In this document: piece by piece, positions 34,754-51,343 of the stretch
How the letters are laid out: each line of letters opens with the position of its first letter
How positions within the stretch are numbered: the stretch's first letter is position 1
DNA from: Uloborus plumipes
Taxonomy: Eukaryota > Arthropoda > Arachnida > Araneae > Uloboridae
Direction: 5' to 3'
NCBI GenBank assembly: GCA_038373865.1
Contig: JAXGGA010002819.1
Coordinates: 49,983 to 113,982 of the forward strand
DNA: 64,000 nucleotides
Notes under the pieces: model-generated
The model's database searches: none
Told to the model about the DNA's origin: nothing
The model's input: only the letters and a program-made list of their open reading frames with translations
Made by a program: the position numbers and the translations under genes

Positions 34754-36720
34754 TATAAATTTACGAGAGATTAGGGTTTAAGTATGTAAATTTGGCGGAA
34801 AATCTCTCTACATAAGTTTTTTCTTTTGTTTCTTTAATTGCGCATCATGAATAAACTGCTTGATTAATATTTCATTGCATTTATCATCTAAAAAATTCAA
34901 ATAAATATACTGAAATTACTAAAGAATCGATAATTACTAAGCCTACTCACAAAAATAATCTAATGAGTTTCAATCATACTTATATATTAAAATATCCTAG
35001 GTTTAAAAAAATAACTTTCAAAAAAGATAAACTGCTAAAATATTAGAGATATACACCAACGACTATGGACACTAAATCGCATTTTATCCCAAGTGTAAAA
35101 TCACCATCCGCAACTTCATAGTTTTTGTACTGGATGGTAATGGCATTTTAACGTATTTCACCTGATAAGACATAACATACGGATACCTTCGTTAAAATTT
35201 GACACATTTTGAACAAAGATTAACTTAATATTAACATAAAAAGAAAAAATTGCACAATAATGTTAAAAGTAACTTGCTATGAGTTGAGTAAGGATGTTAA
35301 TGACAGCGTGATTATTTTTCTCTTTGCTTTGATATTTTGTACAGCTAATCAGAAAGTTTAGAAGTTTCTAAGCACAAATTTTATATTTTATTAAAATGTT
35401 GTAACTGCTATCACCAAAATGAAAATTATTTAGGTGCATCTTGTGGTCATGAAAGCCTGTGAAAACTGTTAGATGACAGTGAGGCAAATTGCTGGGGACT
35501 TATTTTAATTCTACAAGAAACATCTTAATTTATACAAAAAATCTGGGGGGAAATCCTGAGTTCAAACTAGTTAAAGAATGTTAAATATGTATTTTCGACA
35601 TACTTTTTAGATTTTTTCCAGTCTTTGCGGATCATTCGACATAAGTTTTGACTAGGGATAGTGGATGTTAATAACATTTTAGTAATAATATTGTCTTCCC
35701 ATGAATAAGTTACTTTGCACCGCTAAATACCTGTTATTTTATCCTCCAGAAAGTAAATTTTAAATAATAATAGTAAAATATGTGGAAAGAGCTTTTCTAA
35801 GGCTACTACTATGAGCCTGACACAAGAACTTACACTATTCTAGAAAATTGCAAATGAATAAAAGCCATAACCATGTTACGCATCAATCACAAATGAGAGA
35901 AGTATTGTTTTTTGAATATCAGTGCGTAAATTTATTTGTTTAAAATACATACATCGATTTGCTTTTTTTTTTCGGCATAAATGCGTTTTCATGTAAATTT
36001 TGCGTATTTTGAATATGCTTCCCTTCTAAGTGGGTTGTTTTTAAATGAAAAGCATGTTTATTTGGCAATTGTATATCAAGTTGCAGTATGGAGATCCAAA
36101 AGTTACTTCACAAAGCATCATGTATAATAATAATAATAATAATACATAATCAACATTGTGAGTCCGACTTTTAGCTGTACCATGCTAGTCAGTTAATATT
36201 AACGGTCACATAATCTTTACTCTCTATTTGACACTCGTAAAGAATGTTAAAACACATTTAGCATAGTTTACTGTTTTACTCGAACAACTTTTCATATATT
36301 ATCGCAAAACATTTTCATCTTTACGCTTAAAATATGTTTCCCTTTCCCAGATAATTTTATTTTTGTAAAGTCTATTGCGTATTGTTCTTTCTTATCGTTA
36401 CGTTTCGCATTGTTTTTCGTTCTTTCTGTTTTTCCCACTATGTTTCATGTGTTTTTCTTTGTTTTCTTTTTTTTTCTGTTTTCTCGAATCCTGCAGAGCT
36501 AACTATAATTTTCGAAAAGTAAATAACAGAAAGTTCAGTGATAACATAATACAAATATTGACAGATCTGGCCAACTACAGGTATTAGCTACGTTACGTAT
36601 AGTAATGTTATGTGGTATTTTCTTGTCTTTCTGTTTTTAAGTGGTTTATGGCAAATTCATTATTTAAAAGCATTTTTACTTATTATTTAACACAATGAAT
36701 CAGTCATAAAAAGAGCTTAT
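34754..36720. other. Intergenic sequence
   Basis: About 2 kb, AT-rich, with a short TAA/AAT repeat near 36125-36144. The 70-codon open frame at 36375-36587 starts with a chance hydrophobic run and has no family features. Nothing supported. Confidence 0.5.
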
Positions 36721-38096
36721 TCTTAAGAGCAAGAATCTGAGAAACTCACGCCTAGCATTATGAGGTGATTCATGACCTCTCAGATTTTCTTCCAAAAATT
36801 ACCAAATGTTTATTATCTTATTGAAAGACCAAATCCAGAATGTTTTGTTCTAAAGTTGAGTTGTTTAGTTTTTATGGATCCCCAAAGTTGATGGTGCGGC
36901 ATCAAAAATTAAGCGGATTTTCAAGACATGGAAATTGCTGTGAGCCAAAACTCTTACCAAGAGCTGTTGAACTCCAATTTTCGTTTTGTATATGGAATAT
37001 AGAAGGTTTAAACTTTATAAAATGAATGTTAAATATGAGGTAAGTTGTTGCCGTAAAGTCAGTGAAGGCCCTCAAAACAAGGTATTTTTGACGTTTTTCA
37101 GCATTTTTGAGGTCCAAAAACAGCTTGTACACTTCAGTTGCCACGGCAAAAGTAGTGTCATTTTAAAGACCAATGTAAGTACTTTAAAATAATGTATAAA
37201 TAACCGAGGAATGTTCAACGTGCTTTGAGTTGCGTAAGGCCGAAATATGAAAAATGTCATATTTTACCGATATTCAAACGGTCATAACTTCCTCTGCCAA
37301 CAACATATTGAAATATTTTTTTTGCCAATGTCATACTCTATTCTTTGTCTTAACAGAACAGTTGAGTCCTTTGAGGCGAAATGTGAAAAATTTTTTTACA
37401 AAAAATGTACAGGAAAAAATAAATTTTTTGTAAAAAAATTTTTCACATTTCGCCTCAAAGGACTCAACTGTTCTGTTAAGACAAAGAATAGAGTATGACA
37501 TTGGCAAAAAAATATTCCAATATGTTGTTGGTAGAGGAAGTTATGACCATTTGAATATCGGTAAAATATGACATTTTTCATATTTCGGCCTTACGCAACT
37601 AAAAGCACGTTGAACTTTCCTCGGTTATTTATGCATTATTTTAATGTGCTTACACTGGTCTTTCAAACGACACTACTTTTGCCGTGCCAACTGAAATGTA
37701 AAAACTGTTTTTGGACCTCAAAAACGCTAAAAAACGTCAAAAATGCCTTGTTTTGAGGGCCTTCACTGACCTTACGGCAACAACTTACCACAAATTTAAC
37801 ATTCATTTTGTAAAGTTTCAACCTTCTATATTCCATATACAAAAAGAAAATTGGAGTTAATCAGTTCCTGATAAGAGTTTTGGCTCACGGCAACTTCCAT
37901 GTCTTGAAAATTCGCTTAATTTTTGATGCCGCACCTTCATCTTAGGGGTCCATAAAAACTAAACAATTCAACTTTAGAGCAAAACATTCTGGATTTGGTC
38001 TTTCGTTAAGATAATTAACATTTGGTAATTTTTGGGAGAAAATCTGAGAGGTCATGAATCACAGGCGTGACACTCTCTCTTTTTCTTGCTCTTAAT
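36720..38096. mobile_element. Large near-perfect hairpin (foldback) element
   Basis: Two arms of about 0.68 kb, 36720-37406 and 37423-38096, are inverted copies separated by a 16-bp loop. The same open frame start MKNVIFYRYSNGHNFL appears on the plus strand at 37247 and on the minus strand at 37581, showing the mirror symmetry. Outer ends contain CTTAAGAGCAAGAA (left) and its reverse complement near 38080-38095. Arms differ by scattered substitutions. No convincing protein; I take it as a foldback or MITE-type element. Confidence 0.88.
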
Positions 38097-38139
38097 GCTC
38101 ACATAATTTCGTGTGCTTTCAATTTTTCCCTTCTCAAAG

Positions 38140-38560
38140 AATTTTCGCCTAAATTATCATACATTCGTTCTCAGCGAACCACAATTTAATCGTATGAAGA
38201 AAATCCGGAGTTTTCTAGCATTTTTTTTTCTTCGAGCTGAGCGAGCAAAAAGATTAGGAAATTATGTTTCGATAGAGGGCAGCACTACGCGGTTACTAAG
38301 TTACTAAAGGAAACAATAGAATAAATCGAAATTGTTCTTCTGAATTTGTGTTCAATGCATAAATTCAGAAGTAATATTTAGTTAAATAATTTTAAATTAG
38401 TTCAAAGGAAAAAATGTGAAATAACAAAATTAAGAAGTCAGTTCTAACATGATTTATTAGCTAAAATAATGTAGCTCTTTCTCCATATTTAGTCTTGGCC
38501 TTACTAATTGCGACCGCAAGCTTAACTGCAACCGTAGCTTTTCAAATAATTGGCATTTTA
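38140..38560 (+). repeat. Dispersed repeat, copy 1 (partner at 41395-41800)
   Basis: Shares with the partner segment TTAAATTATCATA near its start, a CAGCGAACCACA/CAGCAAACCACA word, ATGAAGRAAA, CGGAGTTT and, about 350 bp later, TTAACTGCAACCGTAGCTTT (partner: TTAACTGTAACCGTAGCTTT). Order and spacing agree, so the two derive from one sequence, either an unknown repeat or a segmental duplication. Confidence 0.6.
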
Positions 38561-41394
38561 AACCGGAAAATTAGATCCCGAATTATATTTTATTTTGAAG
38601 GCAAGCAGTTTGTGAAGTTAGAATGATTTTTAATTCCAATTATAGGTTAAAAGCGCACAATAATAATTATCATTTAAATAAATCATTATTTGTGCGTACA
38701 TGCATACCTTTATACATAACTTTTGCATATTGTATTTTATACTGGTATCCCATTTTGAGAAGAGAATGGAGAGTTGATGGATTCCGCAGACTCAACTTTC
38801 AAAATGAATTAGAAGATATAAAATATTTTCGAGCAATGTAGAAGCTTTAAAAAAAAGATTTGCTATTACATTTTAAATAATATATAGTATTTAGCAAAGC
38901 TCAATCGTTAAAAATGAAGCACATGTACAAATCATAGTTAAAAAAATGCTTATGGCTTTATTATTAGTTTTGATTAGCACTTATTTACAGCAAAACATGT
39001 TCTTAGAAAAGCTGACATACAGTTAATGCTATTTTATTTTATTAATTTGAGTGGAAGTAAAACTTGTTTCATCAAAGACAACGTTTAAAAGAACAACAGG
39101 AGCAAATTTTAGATTGGTTTACTTTCTGTTTGTTTCATTTACTTTACATTTTAAAAAAACGATGTTTCAGAGGCCCATCCAATGCATATTTGTCTAACTG
39201 CTGTAAAAATTTTTGCGTTCTATAAATAAAAGGCAGAGTAATAAAATATATAAGTGGAGGGCTAGCTCTGTGTGAGCGATTTGAAATAAAACATACCATG
39301 TAGTTGATTACCAAGAGCATGCATCTAAAAGCCGAAATTTAATTTGCATAACTGCTTTAGTTTTTATGATATTTTTCTAATTTTTTTCAAATAAATACAC
39401 AATTTTTTATTTTATATTTTTTGAAATGTAAAAAAACACTATATATATTTAAAAAACAACACATATATTTAAGAAACAGCACGTATATTTATAAAAATAA
39501 AAAATACAGTTTATAATTTAAAGAATTTTTAAAAAAAAATGCTTATTTGAACTCCCCGATGATGAACGAACTCGTATTCAGAGCATAAAAACAGCTACGA
39601 GGAGATAATTTTTTTGTAATCGTTCTTTTTTTACTTGAATTAGAGCTTGTATGTCTAGTCTTGACATATAAGCTCTGTTGTATGCGAAAAAAAATTTTGA
39701 ATATTATATTGAATATTATATATATATATCTTTATTATTACTGTTATTATTATTTATTTATTTATTTCTCAAAATTCGGAATATATTTTAAGAAAGAGTT
39801 TTGAACTCGGGACCATACTTAAAACACATTATTGGTTCTCCACTTTTTTAATAAATAAGTACTTCTGAATATTTCTTAATTCGGGGGCATAAAATAGCAA
39901 TTATTATTTCTTTAAACATTAACTGTAAGATGTCAATTAATGATGCATTTAAATAAAGACATGTTTGCTAAAACTCCTTCTAAACTAATGAATGCTTGTC
40001 AAGTTATTTTTTTCGCTGCTTTAATGTAGAAATAGTTCTATTGTCATCAGTTTGTAGAATATTTGAAAAAAATATACTAAAAATTTGAAGCGTAATGTTC
40101 TTTTTTATCTTGAAATTAGTAATAACAAGAAATTTAGCAAATTTCACTTAAATTTCATTTTTCGTTATTCTGATAGAAAAAAGCAAAATTTCAGTCGGAA
40201 AATGTGTTCCCCCCCCCCATCTTCTTTTTTTCTCTCCCTCTCTTTTTTTTATGTTTTAATGGTAAAACTATCATACTATTATTCTAATTATACAAGTATA
40301 AAATCGTGTCACATAGTGTTGTCACATAGTGTTGTCGTCTTTTCAATTTTCATTATAATAGTTAAATTCACTTTCATACTTTTCACTCTAATTTTGCTAT
40401 TACAGAAGAATAAGAATAACAAAAATCCTTTGTTATAAGAATATTTATTGTTCTTGATACAATTAACTTATACAAGAATTTTTCTAGCCCATATTCAAAA
40501 ACTTATGTTGGAAGTAATTGATTAGGAAAACTGAGGTAACATCCTTTCAAATGAGAAGTAATTTGAAATTAAACAACATTTACGCTACCCATTAACCATC
40601 TCATGGTACTAAAGCGACTTTTATTTTATCAACTATATTTTATCGCGATATTTTTTTTTTCCAAATTAAGAAATCTATATTAAATTTTTGATTAAATAAC
40701 AAAAATGAAAAGTATTTCTGACGAATAAGAAAATTGAAACTTTCTACGTAAAAATTTTTTTTGTGTGATCCTTTGGAGGCATGATATTGTTAGGATTTTG
40801 GATAATCGCCCAAATACTCTTAATAGCATGACTTTCATAGTCAAACATTTTTTTTATGATTTTTGTGTATTGTGCTTCGTCAATGTTACTGATTTAAAAA
40901 AAATAATTGCAAAATTATAAAGCAAATGCACTTCAAGAGATTAATTATCTACCTAGTGAAACAGTTAACTAAAACTAAAAGTTTGAATTTTTCATTGTAA
41001 AAGCTTCTTATCTTTGCAGTTCAAATTATTTTCCCTTTTGAACTGTAGTTTTCCATAAGAAACATTCGTCAACGTTTTTTTTTCTCTGATACCGCAGATC
41101 AGATCACTATTTAAGAATGCAAATGAACTTCGTAACGTAATGCAAACAGACATGTACAACTAGCTATGATTACAAACCGCGTGAAACAGCAAAATTGTTC
41201 CATATTTTTTCCGGTTTTTCATTTTAATATTCTTTCAATTCATCTAATTAATTTCTTTTTTTATCAAAATTGTTTCTTAAAAAAATTTGAAGAACCAGTC
41301 GTAGAAACAGCTCACCAAAGCTAAAAGATTTTTCTTTAACATAATCAAGCATACAATTTATAATATCTGGTACCAAATTAAACTCTTCCTAAAG

Positions 41395-41800
41395 AGTTTC
41401 TGCTTAAATTATCATAGATTATTCCTCAGCAAACCACAGTATAATCATATGAAGGAAAAGGCGGAGTTTACTGGGATTGCATCGATTTTTTTGACACCAG
41501 AGAGCCAAAATATTTGAATACGAAAATCGATACAGATAGAAGGCAGCAGAGTACGAGGTTAGAGAGCAATATAACGAAGGAGGACAATAAAGGAGAAATA
41601 GTCCGTTTCAATTTGCTTTTAACCTTTAAACTCAGAAGTAATGCGGTTCCGAATAAAATTTTTGAAAATAAGAGCATAGATATACATTTATATAGCAGGT
41701 TAAAGAGTTGCAAAAAAATTATTTATTTTTCTGTATTTACAAACATAGTAACTACAACTGCAACGCTTAACTGTAACCGTAGCTTTTCAGGTTTGTAGTG
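41395..41800 (+). repeat. Dispersed repeat, copy 2
   Basis: Partner of 38140-38560; same word order and similar spacing, with many substitutions. Both the plus and minus strands are open over about 250 bp here, but neither reading resembles a known protein. Confidence 0.6.
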
Positions 41801-42423
41801 TTCCAAATAGCGAATTGGAACCTTTACTTTCATTTTAAAGACATTTGCAAAATTTAAACGGCTTTTGGATTTAATTTTACTTTGAAAACTAGCAATATTT
41901 ACCTTTATTCATCTTCTGAAACAGTAGTTGCATTAACAATGGAAATTTAAACTATAAATTGCAATAGTTTTAACTTATCTTTATAGGCAACTTAAGAACT
42001 AATTAACTCAAGTAAAACAAGCTTTTGAATTAAATTACAAAAAAAATGTGTTTTTCGGAATACCCATAAGAGTTTTAAACAAGTGTGCTTCTAGGTCCTA
42101 CTTCAATAAGGTTTTGATAGCGATGCATGCCATTAGGTCTATAGAGTAATATACCAAATGTCTGCATGTTTAACAAGGAAATTAGGTGTTAAGCGTGGAT
42201 TTTTGGAGTGTACAATGTATTCTGAAATGCATCCCTACATTTTTCTCGTGTTTTTGCATGATGTCGATTTGTTTATGCATTTATTCCTGTAAAGAAACTC
42301 GAACTAAACGTACAAAGAAAATGCATTCTTCAAAATCAACACGAAACATTACTTTATGTAATGTATTAAAGGAAAATCAAATTTTGAACAAATGAAAGTT
42401 TAAAATATTTTGAACCTTCAGGA

Positions 42424-42449
42424 ATCTCTCTCTCTCTCTCTCTCTCTCA
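42424..42449. repeat. (CT)n microsatellite
   Basis: About 26 bp of uninterrupted TC repeats. Confidence 0.9.
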
Positions 42450-44912
42450 CTTTTTTTTGCATATCTTCAGCAAATGTCTCTAGAAATTTTTGAATGATGC
42501 CCAACGCCTGTAATATGCCTATTTCTAATCTGCCTATAGTAATTATATCCTCTAAATTTTAATAGGCTTATCATATGATATGCTTACTAGAAGTATTAGG
42601 CGTTACTATACCATAGGCTTATTCCTTAAAAAGAATAATATTTGATACGCCTATTTCTCTTTCCGTAAAGTTTGTAAAGATTCTAAAGTTGAAAGTGAAA
42701 GGGGGTTTTGAACTGAATCATAATTGAAGCAGTGTTGCATCTCCATATTGAGAATGCAAGATTAATTCTGAATTTTTGTTAAGTTTCTGCGATTCTGTAG
42801 TAATAATAATTTTCAGACATTTATTTCAAGTTCGGTAATACTAAATTTTTAACCAAGCTAATGGTTCGCTAAAAATATCTCTAATTCTATAAGGACTTTT
42901 ATTTAGTGCTTTATCTTTCCGTTTAACTGAATATTGTTGAACCTGTCTATCTTGAATACCACGAAACAGAAGAAAAATACGAGATAAGAGGAAGCTTCGA
43001 GATATAGAGGTTTGGAAAAGTTATAAAAATAAACAATTTGAACAAAGGCACAGAGTTAACATATTTTTCTGCATTTATGTAATGTTTAAAATTTTGCTGT
43101 TTGACTTATTATATTCCTACATGCTACTAATTTTAGTCAGCATAGCGATAGAAAGGTAGATTTATACAGACCTTTAGCGGGCTTAAGATCAAATTCGAAA
43201 CTTACAGTGCAGTATGAATTGGATATATAGAGGTTTTCGGGAAAACTAATTCAAGATAAACATAGAAAAAGCATTGAATTTAAGCTATGAATGCAGGGAA
43301 ATGGAAAAGCTTCGAAATAGGGAGATTTTTGAGCTAGACAAGTTTGAGGTAAACAGGTTCGGTTGAATTGTCAAATTTATCCTCATCATCAATTTTTCGC
43401 AAGCACTGCGTTAATGTAGAAGTTTTCAATTTGATTTATTGACTCTAACTTCACTGTTATAATTAATTACATCTAGAAACTTAATATAAAGAGTTTCACC
43501 AGTAGTTATCAGTTTTTTTGCGTACATAGAATTCTACGACCAAAATATTTTCATTTTCTTGTAATATTTACTGAAAATTTTGCCTAAAAACAAAATTGAC
43601 TAAATATTTAATCAACGATGTATTGAGATAAAAAAAAATTCAGTGATTTTTTTTTTTGAATTTTTCAGTGATCTTGATAGGGAACGTGATTCCATCTATG
43701 TTATTAGTAACTAATTAACACAGTGACTGAAAAGGAAACGTTATGTGAAAGTAGGGTGACAGCCATGTAACGTCCCTATCAAGTAGGCAACAAGCAAATT
43801 GCAGAAATTTACGAACATCAGTTCAGGATGCCATCACAAACTGTCTTCCCATTGGTGCCTACTGAAAGGCACAGGCTGTTGCGACGAAGCGAAGTTACAG
43901 TGAAATCCCAGAAAACATATTATACCTATACAGTACAGCATATGTGATTCCTGTCAAACATGATAAATCCGTCACTTTATAATTATGATCAATGTGACTT
44001 GCAGTAACGTCTATGTGAATTAGCCTTTCCGTGAGTTTTTGTGTTATCATGGTGTCGATAAATAATATGAGTCAACTGATCGAAATAAAAAAACCCATTA
44101 AAAAACTGCTAAAAGAAAAATATCACAGCTCAATTATTAGCCGTCGTTTTACTTTAGTTATAAAAATAATTAAACAAAAAAAGAAAACTTTAATTTGAAA
44201 CATTTTAATAAAAAAATAGAAAAACAACTCTGCGTTTTTTTTTTTTTTTTTTGTTAATGAGAAAAGAGACATCAGAGGTTTCTAATCGGAATGAAGGTCG
44301 GAGTAGAATAAGAATTTGTTATCCTCTTTTTTAAGTTTTGTTTATTTTTAGCCCCCGACAAAAAAAAAAAGGAAGGGATTTTTAAGTTTGAAGTGTCGGT
44401 GTATCTATCTGTCTGTGGCATCATACAGTACACATCTAAAGGGATGGACCGACTTTGATAACTCTTATTTTATCCGAAAAAAAATTGATAAAAAGTGTTC
44501 TTAGCTAGGTATCGTCTTTCTGTGACTTTAATTACCAAATATATTGATTGAAATCCTCCAAAATTTTAGTCTAAACTAAACGTGTATTCACGCGATTGAT
44601 CATGATGGTATTGTTGGCCCTCAAACAAAAAAAAATGCTCAATGTTTAAAAATATTATTTGTTAACGAATAAAAATTAATAAATAATTTAGCACAATGCT
44701 TTTAAGGGACTTTAAGTACTGTGGAATTTGGACTTCAGACCAAATTACGGTACAGTTGGAAATGTGAAGCGGCACACACCTAATTGCCAGTCTAGCTCTC
44801 GCAAGACAACAATAACGACCATGACATCCAGAAGACAATTTAGATGCATTTCAATTTTATATGTGCTCCCATTTAAAAAGCGGTTTTTTTAATTTTTTTT
44901 TATTAAAATTAG

Positions 44913-45797
44913 TAGGGGAATGGGGGGCAAAGTGAAATAGTTAAGATAACTGACCTATTTAAAAATGAATGCATCGGAAAGTTGTTCTAAAAATTATTGT
45001 ACATAAAGATTAAATAATATATTTTGCATGAACATATGGCAGTTATTTTTCACCTTTAAAAAAAGGTAGAAATTGTCCACGTTAAAAAAACATGGGACAA
45101 AGTGAAAAATGCTATGTTTTTACTATGTAAAATTTTCTATTTTATGATTAACAGTAATTTTCATCAAATAGACGTGTAAACAAACGAATAAATGACTTAT
45201 TTATGAAAAATAAACGAATAAAAAAATAAACAAATTAATGAACTTATTAATTTATGAGAAAAAGAAATGGGTGAATAAAATAGAGAACAAATAAGAAAAT
45301 CAGTAAACGAATGAATAAATAAGTGAATTAATAGGTGAAGGAAAGTAAATTAACTAATAAATAAAGAAATACGTACGTGATTTTAAAAATTAATGCCTAA
45401 GTAAATGAAATGAACTATTGCACTTCGCCCCGCATGCACTTGACAAATTACATTAAACATTTAAAAGCAAAAATCGCTTAATACAAACGAAATAAGTATT
45501 GTACTGGATACCAGTAGATCTCAATTAAAACTTAAAATGATAATAACAGAAATTTTATAATTGCATCATAACAAAAAATATTTTTGAAAAAAAAATGTAA
45601 GTGTATCAAATTTTGAAAAGGACTTGCATAAGTTTTTTCATTGATCTTTAAATCTATCTCTTTGTTGACAAAAATCGACTGTATGTAGAGGGACTTTGTT
45701 AAAATATTGCTAGATAGGTAGCGCTACAAACTGAAAATATTTTGCCATTTCACTTTGCCCCCCCCCCCCCCTATTTCACTTTGCCCCACATTCCCTA
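44913..45797. mobile_element. MITE with GGGGCAAAGTGAAAT ends
   Basis: The left end TAGGGGAATGGGGGGCAAAG and right end (reverse strand) TAGGGAATGTGGGGCAAAG are inverted, both continuing into TGAAATAG. TA at both ends suggests a TA target. The word recurs inside (GGGACAAAGTGAAAA near 45090) and a 45180-45410 stretch is an AT-rich AATGAATAAA-type minisatellite. It is 885 bp with no coding frame. Confidence 0.75.
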
Positions 45798-47709
45798 CTT
45801 GTTAAGGCTTTGAGAACATTTCCAAACAAATACATAGGTTATTCGCTAAAATGAAAATAAATAAAACACATGAAATTTTGGACACATTGGTTTATTTCTA
45901 CAATTAGACATTCTTACATGACGATAGAAACATGAATATAAAACAATGTCAACTGTGAGTTTCACCAACAATAATTATTTTCATCGTTTTGTTACAGAAA
46001 GGAGTAACGATGAAAATCTTAACAATATCTTATATAAAGTCCATCGGGATATGTACAAAAATGAAACTAGAAACGTGTGCAAGTTTAACGGCAAACTGGT
46101 GCACAAAGCATTTAATATGGTTGCATTGAAAGTAAAAATATAAAAGCCGTTTTCTAGCTTTCTTAAGACACAGTAGAAGCAAGAAGCAGTTTCTTTTCAA
46201 ATATATAGACCTACGACTGTGTTAAATAAAGTGGAAACAAACTGACAGTGGAGAAAAGTATATACACAGTAAAGTCTTGATTTTAATGAGGTACTTTACT
46301 TACCAAACCTTAGCATTACTGAGCTGTCAAACTTGTAAAGAAGCTTGCTTTTCTTATCATTTTTTAGGATTTTTCACGATTCTTTTTTTTTTTATTTCTT
46401 ATTTATTTATTTATTTTTTGCTAGGGGGAGTTACTGTAAATTCCATGTAGAAAATTCTGATTTAAAACAAGAAATTTTTTTTATGTAATATAGATACGCA
46501 AAAAGTATGCCGATAGAAAATAACAGCTATGTGAGTGCAGTTGCAGAAACAAAGTGACGCTGCAACGTCGGTCGCTAATTCTTTAAAAGGTCTGCAGGAA
46601 ATTTCTCATGCTAAAGATTTTTATTTATATATTTCCCTTGCTCTTTTTGTACAGCTCGAACTTAAAGTAGAAACATATAGCTCAGTTAAAACCACGTTTT
46701 TGACACCTGTACCTGAAGTAATTTACAATAGGTTTGGTGCACAACAACCTCACACAGACTTTACATGAAAAAGCTAACCTCCTATATCTTACCGTTTTCG
46801 AGTACTGTGAAATTCTTACGTACCTTCACACGTACAAATGCACACATACGTATTTACGAGAAAACTCGAGAAAATGAACTGGCATAAGGCAGTTCGGTTG
46901 TACATATATTCATAGGTAAATATATCCGTGCAGAAAGGCGAAAAAATCTACTAAACTTTTATTCGGAGTGGAATGAAATGGAAATTTAAGAAAAGAAAAA
47001 GGAGGTAGGAACTATTCAATGATTAAAAAAAGTTTTACTGTAATGCAGGAATTATTGGACAGATTAATTCGATTCTATACCGGATATTAAATACCATCTC
47101 GCCTACAAATAGTAAATGATTAAAATTTAAAACGCAGTGAAGTAACTCCCCTTATACTCCACGTTCGTTAAAAAAAGTTATGAAAAATTTAATACGTTAC
47201 GCTTATGATAATCAAAGGATTAAGTACTGAAATCTTGCGATATTAAATAGTAATATTTGTCCTTTCATTGCAACCATGCACGACATAACACTTTTGTAAT
47301 ATGCATAAAAGAAATAAACTTGTACTTCTAAAAATAACTTATTGTGAACTTCCAAACTATTCCACAGATATGTTTTGTAGTACACTAAAATAACCAACAT
47401 GCATTGCTATTTAAATTAATTAAGAATATTTATCTTCTAAACATACAAATTTCTATCAGAAATTAAAAATTCTTACAAATGTTTTTAAAGTAAATCACTT
47501 GTATGAAAATGAGGCACATGTACTTTGTATAGCGCAAGTGGTTTTTAGGAAGAGTGTAGATGAGTAATTATTTGTTATAAGCTTAAATTCGAACCGCTGA
47601 GATAATCGTACTTTATAAATTTTACTGGTTGTTGGATATAGGGAATTCAAGAAATAATTATGAAAAAGGTTACAAATAAATGAAAAAAGAAAGACAGAAG
47701 GAGTATATA
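45798..47709. other. Intergenic sequence
   Basis: About 1.9 kb, AT-rich. Short open frames at 45946-46143 and 46535-46768 show no domain or neighbour support. Nothing supported. Confidence 0.5.
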
Positions 47710-48009
47710 TCTTAATATATAAAAATTACGTGTCCCTGTGTTTGTGGCTAATGGACTCCTCATCTACTGAACCGATTTTAACTAAATTTTACACGCAGTT
47801 TCAGTTTGGTCCAACTTAAATGATAGGATAGTTTTTATCTCAATTTAGATCCGCAATATATTTTATTGCAAATTATGTATTTAGCTACCAGCTTTTCTGT
47901 GTTCTTGGCTAAGCCTTTTTACTAAGCCTTTTTTGACACCTCCATGGCTGAGCGACATAAAGCACACGTTTTGGCAGCTTCTGAAGCGCAGTAAACAAGT
48001 AATAATCTT
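47710..48009 (+). mobile_element. Helitron 5' fragment, tandem to the next copy
   Basis: It starts TCTTAATATATAAAAATTAC and continues GTGTCCCTGTGTTTGTGG, the same as the 5' end of the adjoining copy at 48010. It ends with a stretch (CACCTCCATGGCTGAGCGAC, ATAAAGCACACGTTTTGGCA) shared with the other Helitron at 52.7 kb. It is a truncated 5' part lying directly before a second copy. Confidence 0.7.
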
Positions 48010-50885
<2,876 letters not shown>

Positions 50886-50900
50886 TTTATTATGTTTATT
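50886..50900 (-). terminator. Candidate polyadenylation signals of the right-hand sDscam gene
   Basis: Two AATAAA hexamers occur on the minus strand at 50891-50886 and 50900-50895, which would give a 3' untranslated region of roughly 450-500 nt after the stop at 51344. In sequence this AT-rich such hexamers are common by chance, so this is only a positional suggestion. Confidence 0.25.
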
Positions 50901-51343
50901 ATTTGAAACCGCCAAAAAACTATCTTCTCTATGCAATTAAATTTTAATGATTTTTACAATGGGTTTTAGCTATTTTTTCTAAAAAAATGTAAAATCTAAT
51001 CATACATACTTCTAGATTTTAAATAAAGTTTTAAAAACTTTTCGAGTAACAGCTTTTAAATATTCTCTCATTGTATTAACGATACTTAACAATAATGTTC
51101 AGCTCAATTTACGAAGATATTGAGCAAATTACGCTTTTTTTTTCTTGAAAATAAACTTAACATGTTTAAAAAAAAAAATAGCTGTGAAATGATACAAATT
51201 GCATTTCAGTGACGAAAAGTAAAACTGCGTATAAATTACTAATTTCGTCTATATCCGCATGAATACGTGCCTAACTTATCCTCCTTCGTGTCTCTTTGTA
51301 CTCAATTTTGCAAACCCAACTCGAAACGTCATTTTATCGATTT

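Larger units (their letters stand above)
38097..44912. other. Intergenic sequence with a diverged duplicated segment
   Basis: AT-rich. It contains two related segments (38140-38560 and 41395-41800), a CT microsatellite (42424-42449), a possible MITE at 42937-43370 with GAACCTGT-type inverted ends, and near 44345-44470 a stretch (TCTGTCTGTGGCATCATACA, GGGATGGACCGACTTTGATA) like arthropod interspersed repeats. Open frames here (for example 40085-40438) are low-complexity and not supported as genes. Confidence 0.45.

Noticed and set aside
36840..37756. Protein-coding gene in the 36.8-37.8 kb open frames
   Set aside because: The frames are mirrored by the hairpin and show no domain, codon pattern or splice logic.
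40085..40438. 117-codon open frame as a membrane protein gene
   Set aside because: The hydrophobic and basic stretches follow from T- and A-rich low-complexity sequence; no neighbour or family support.
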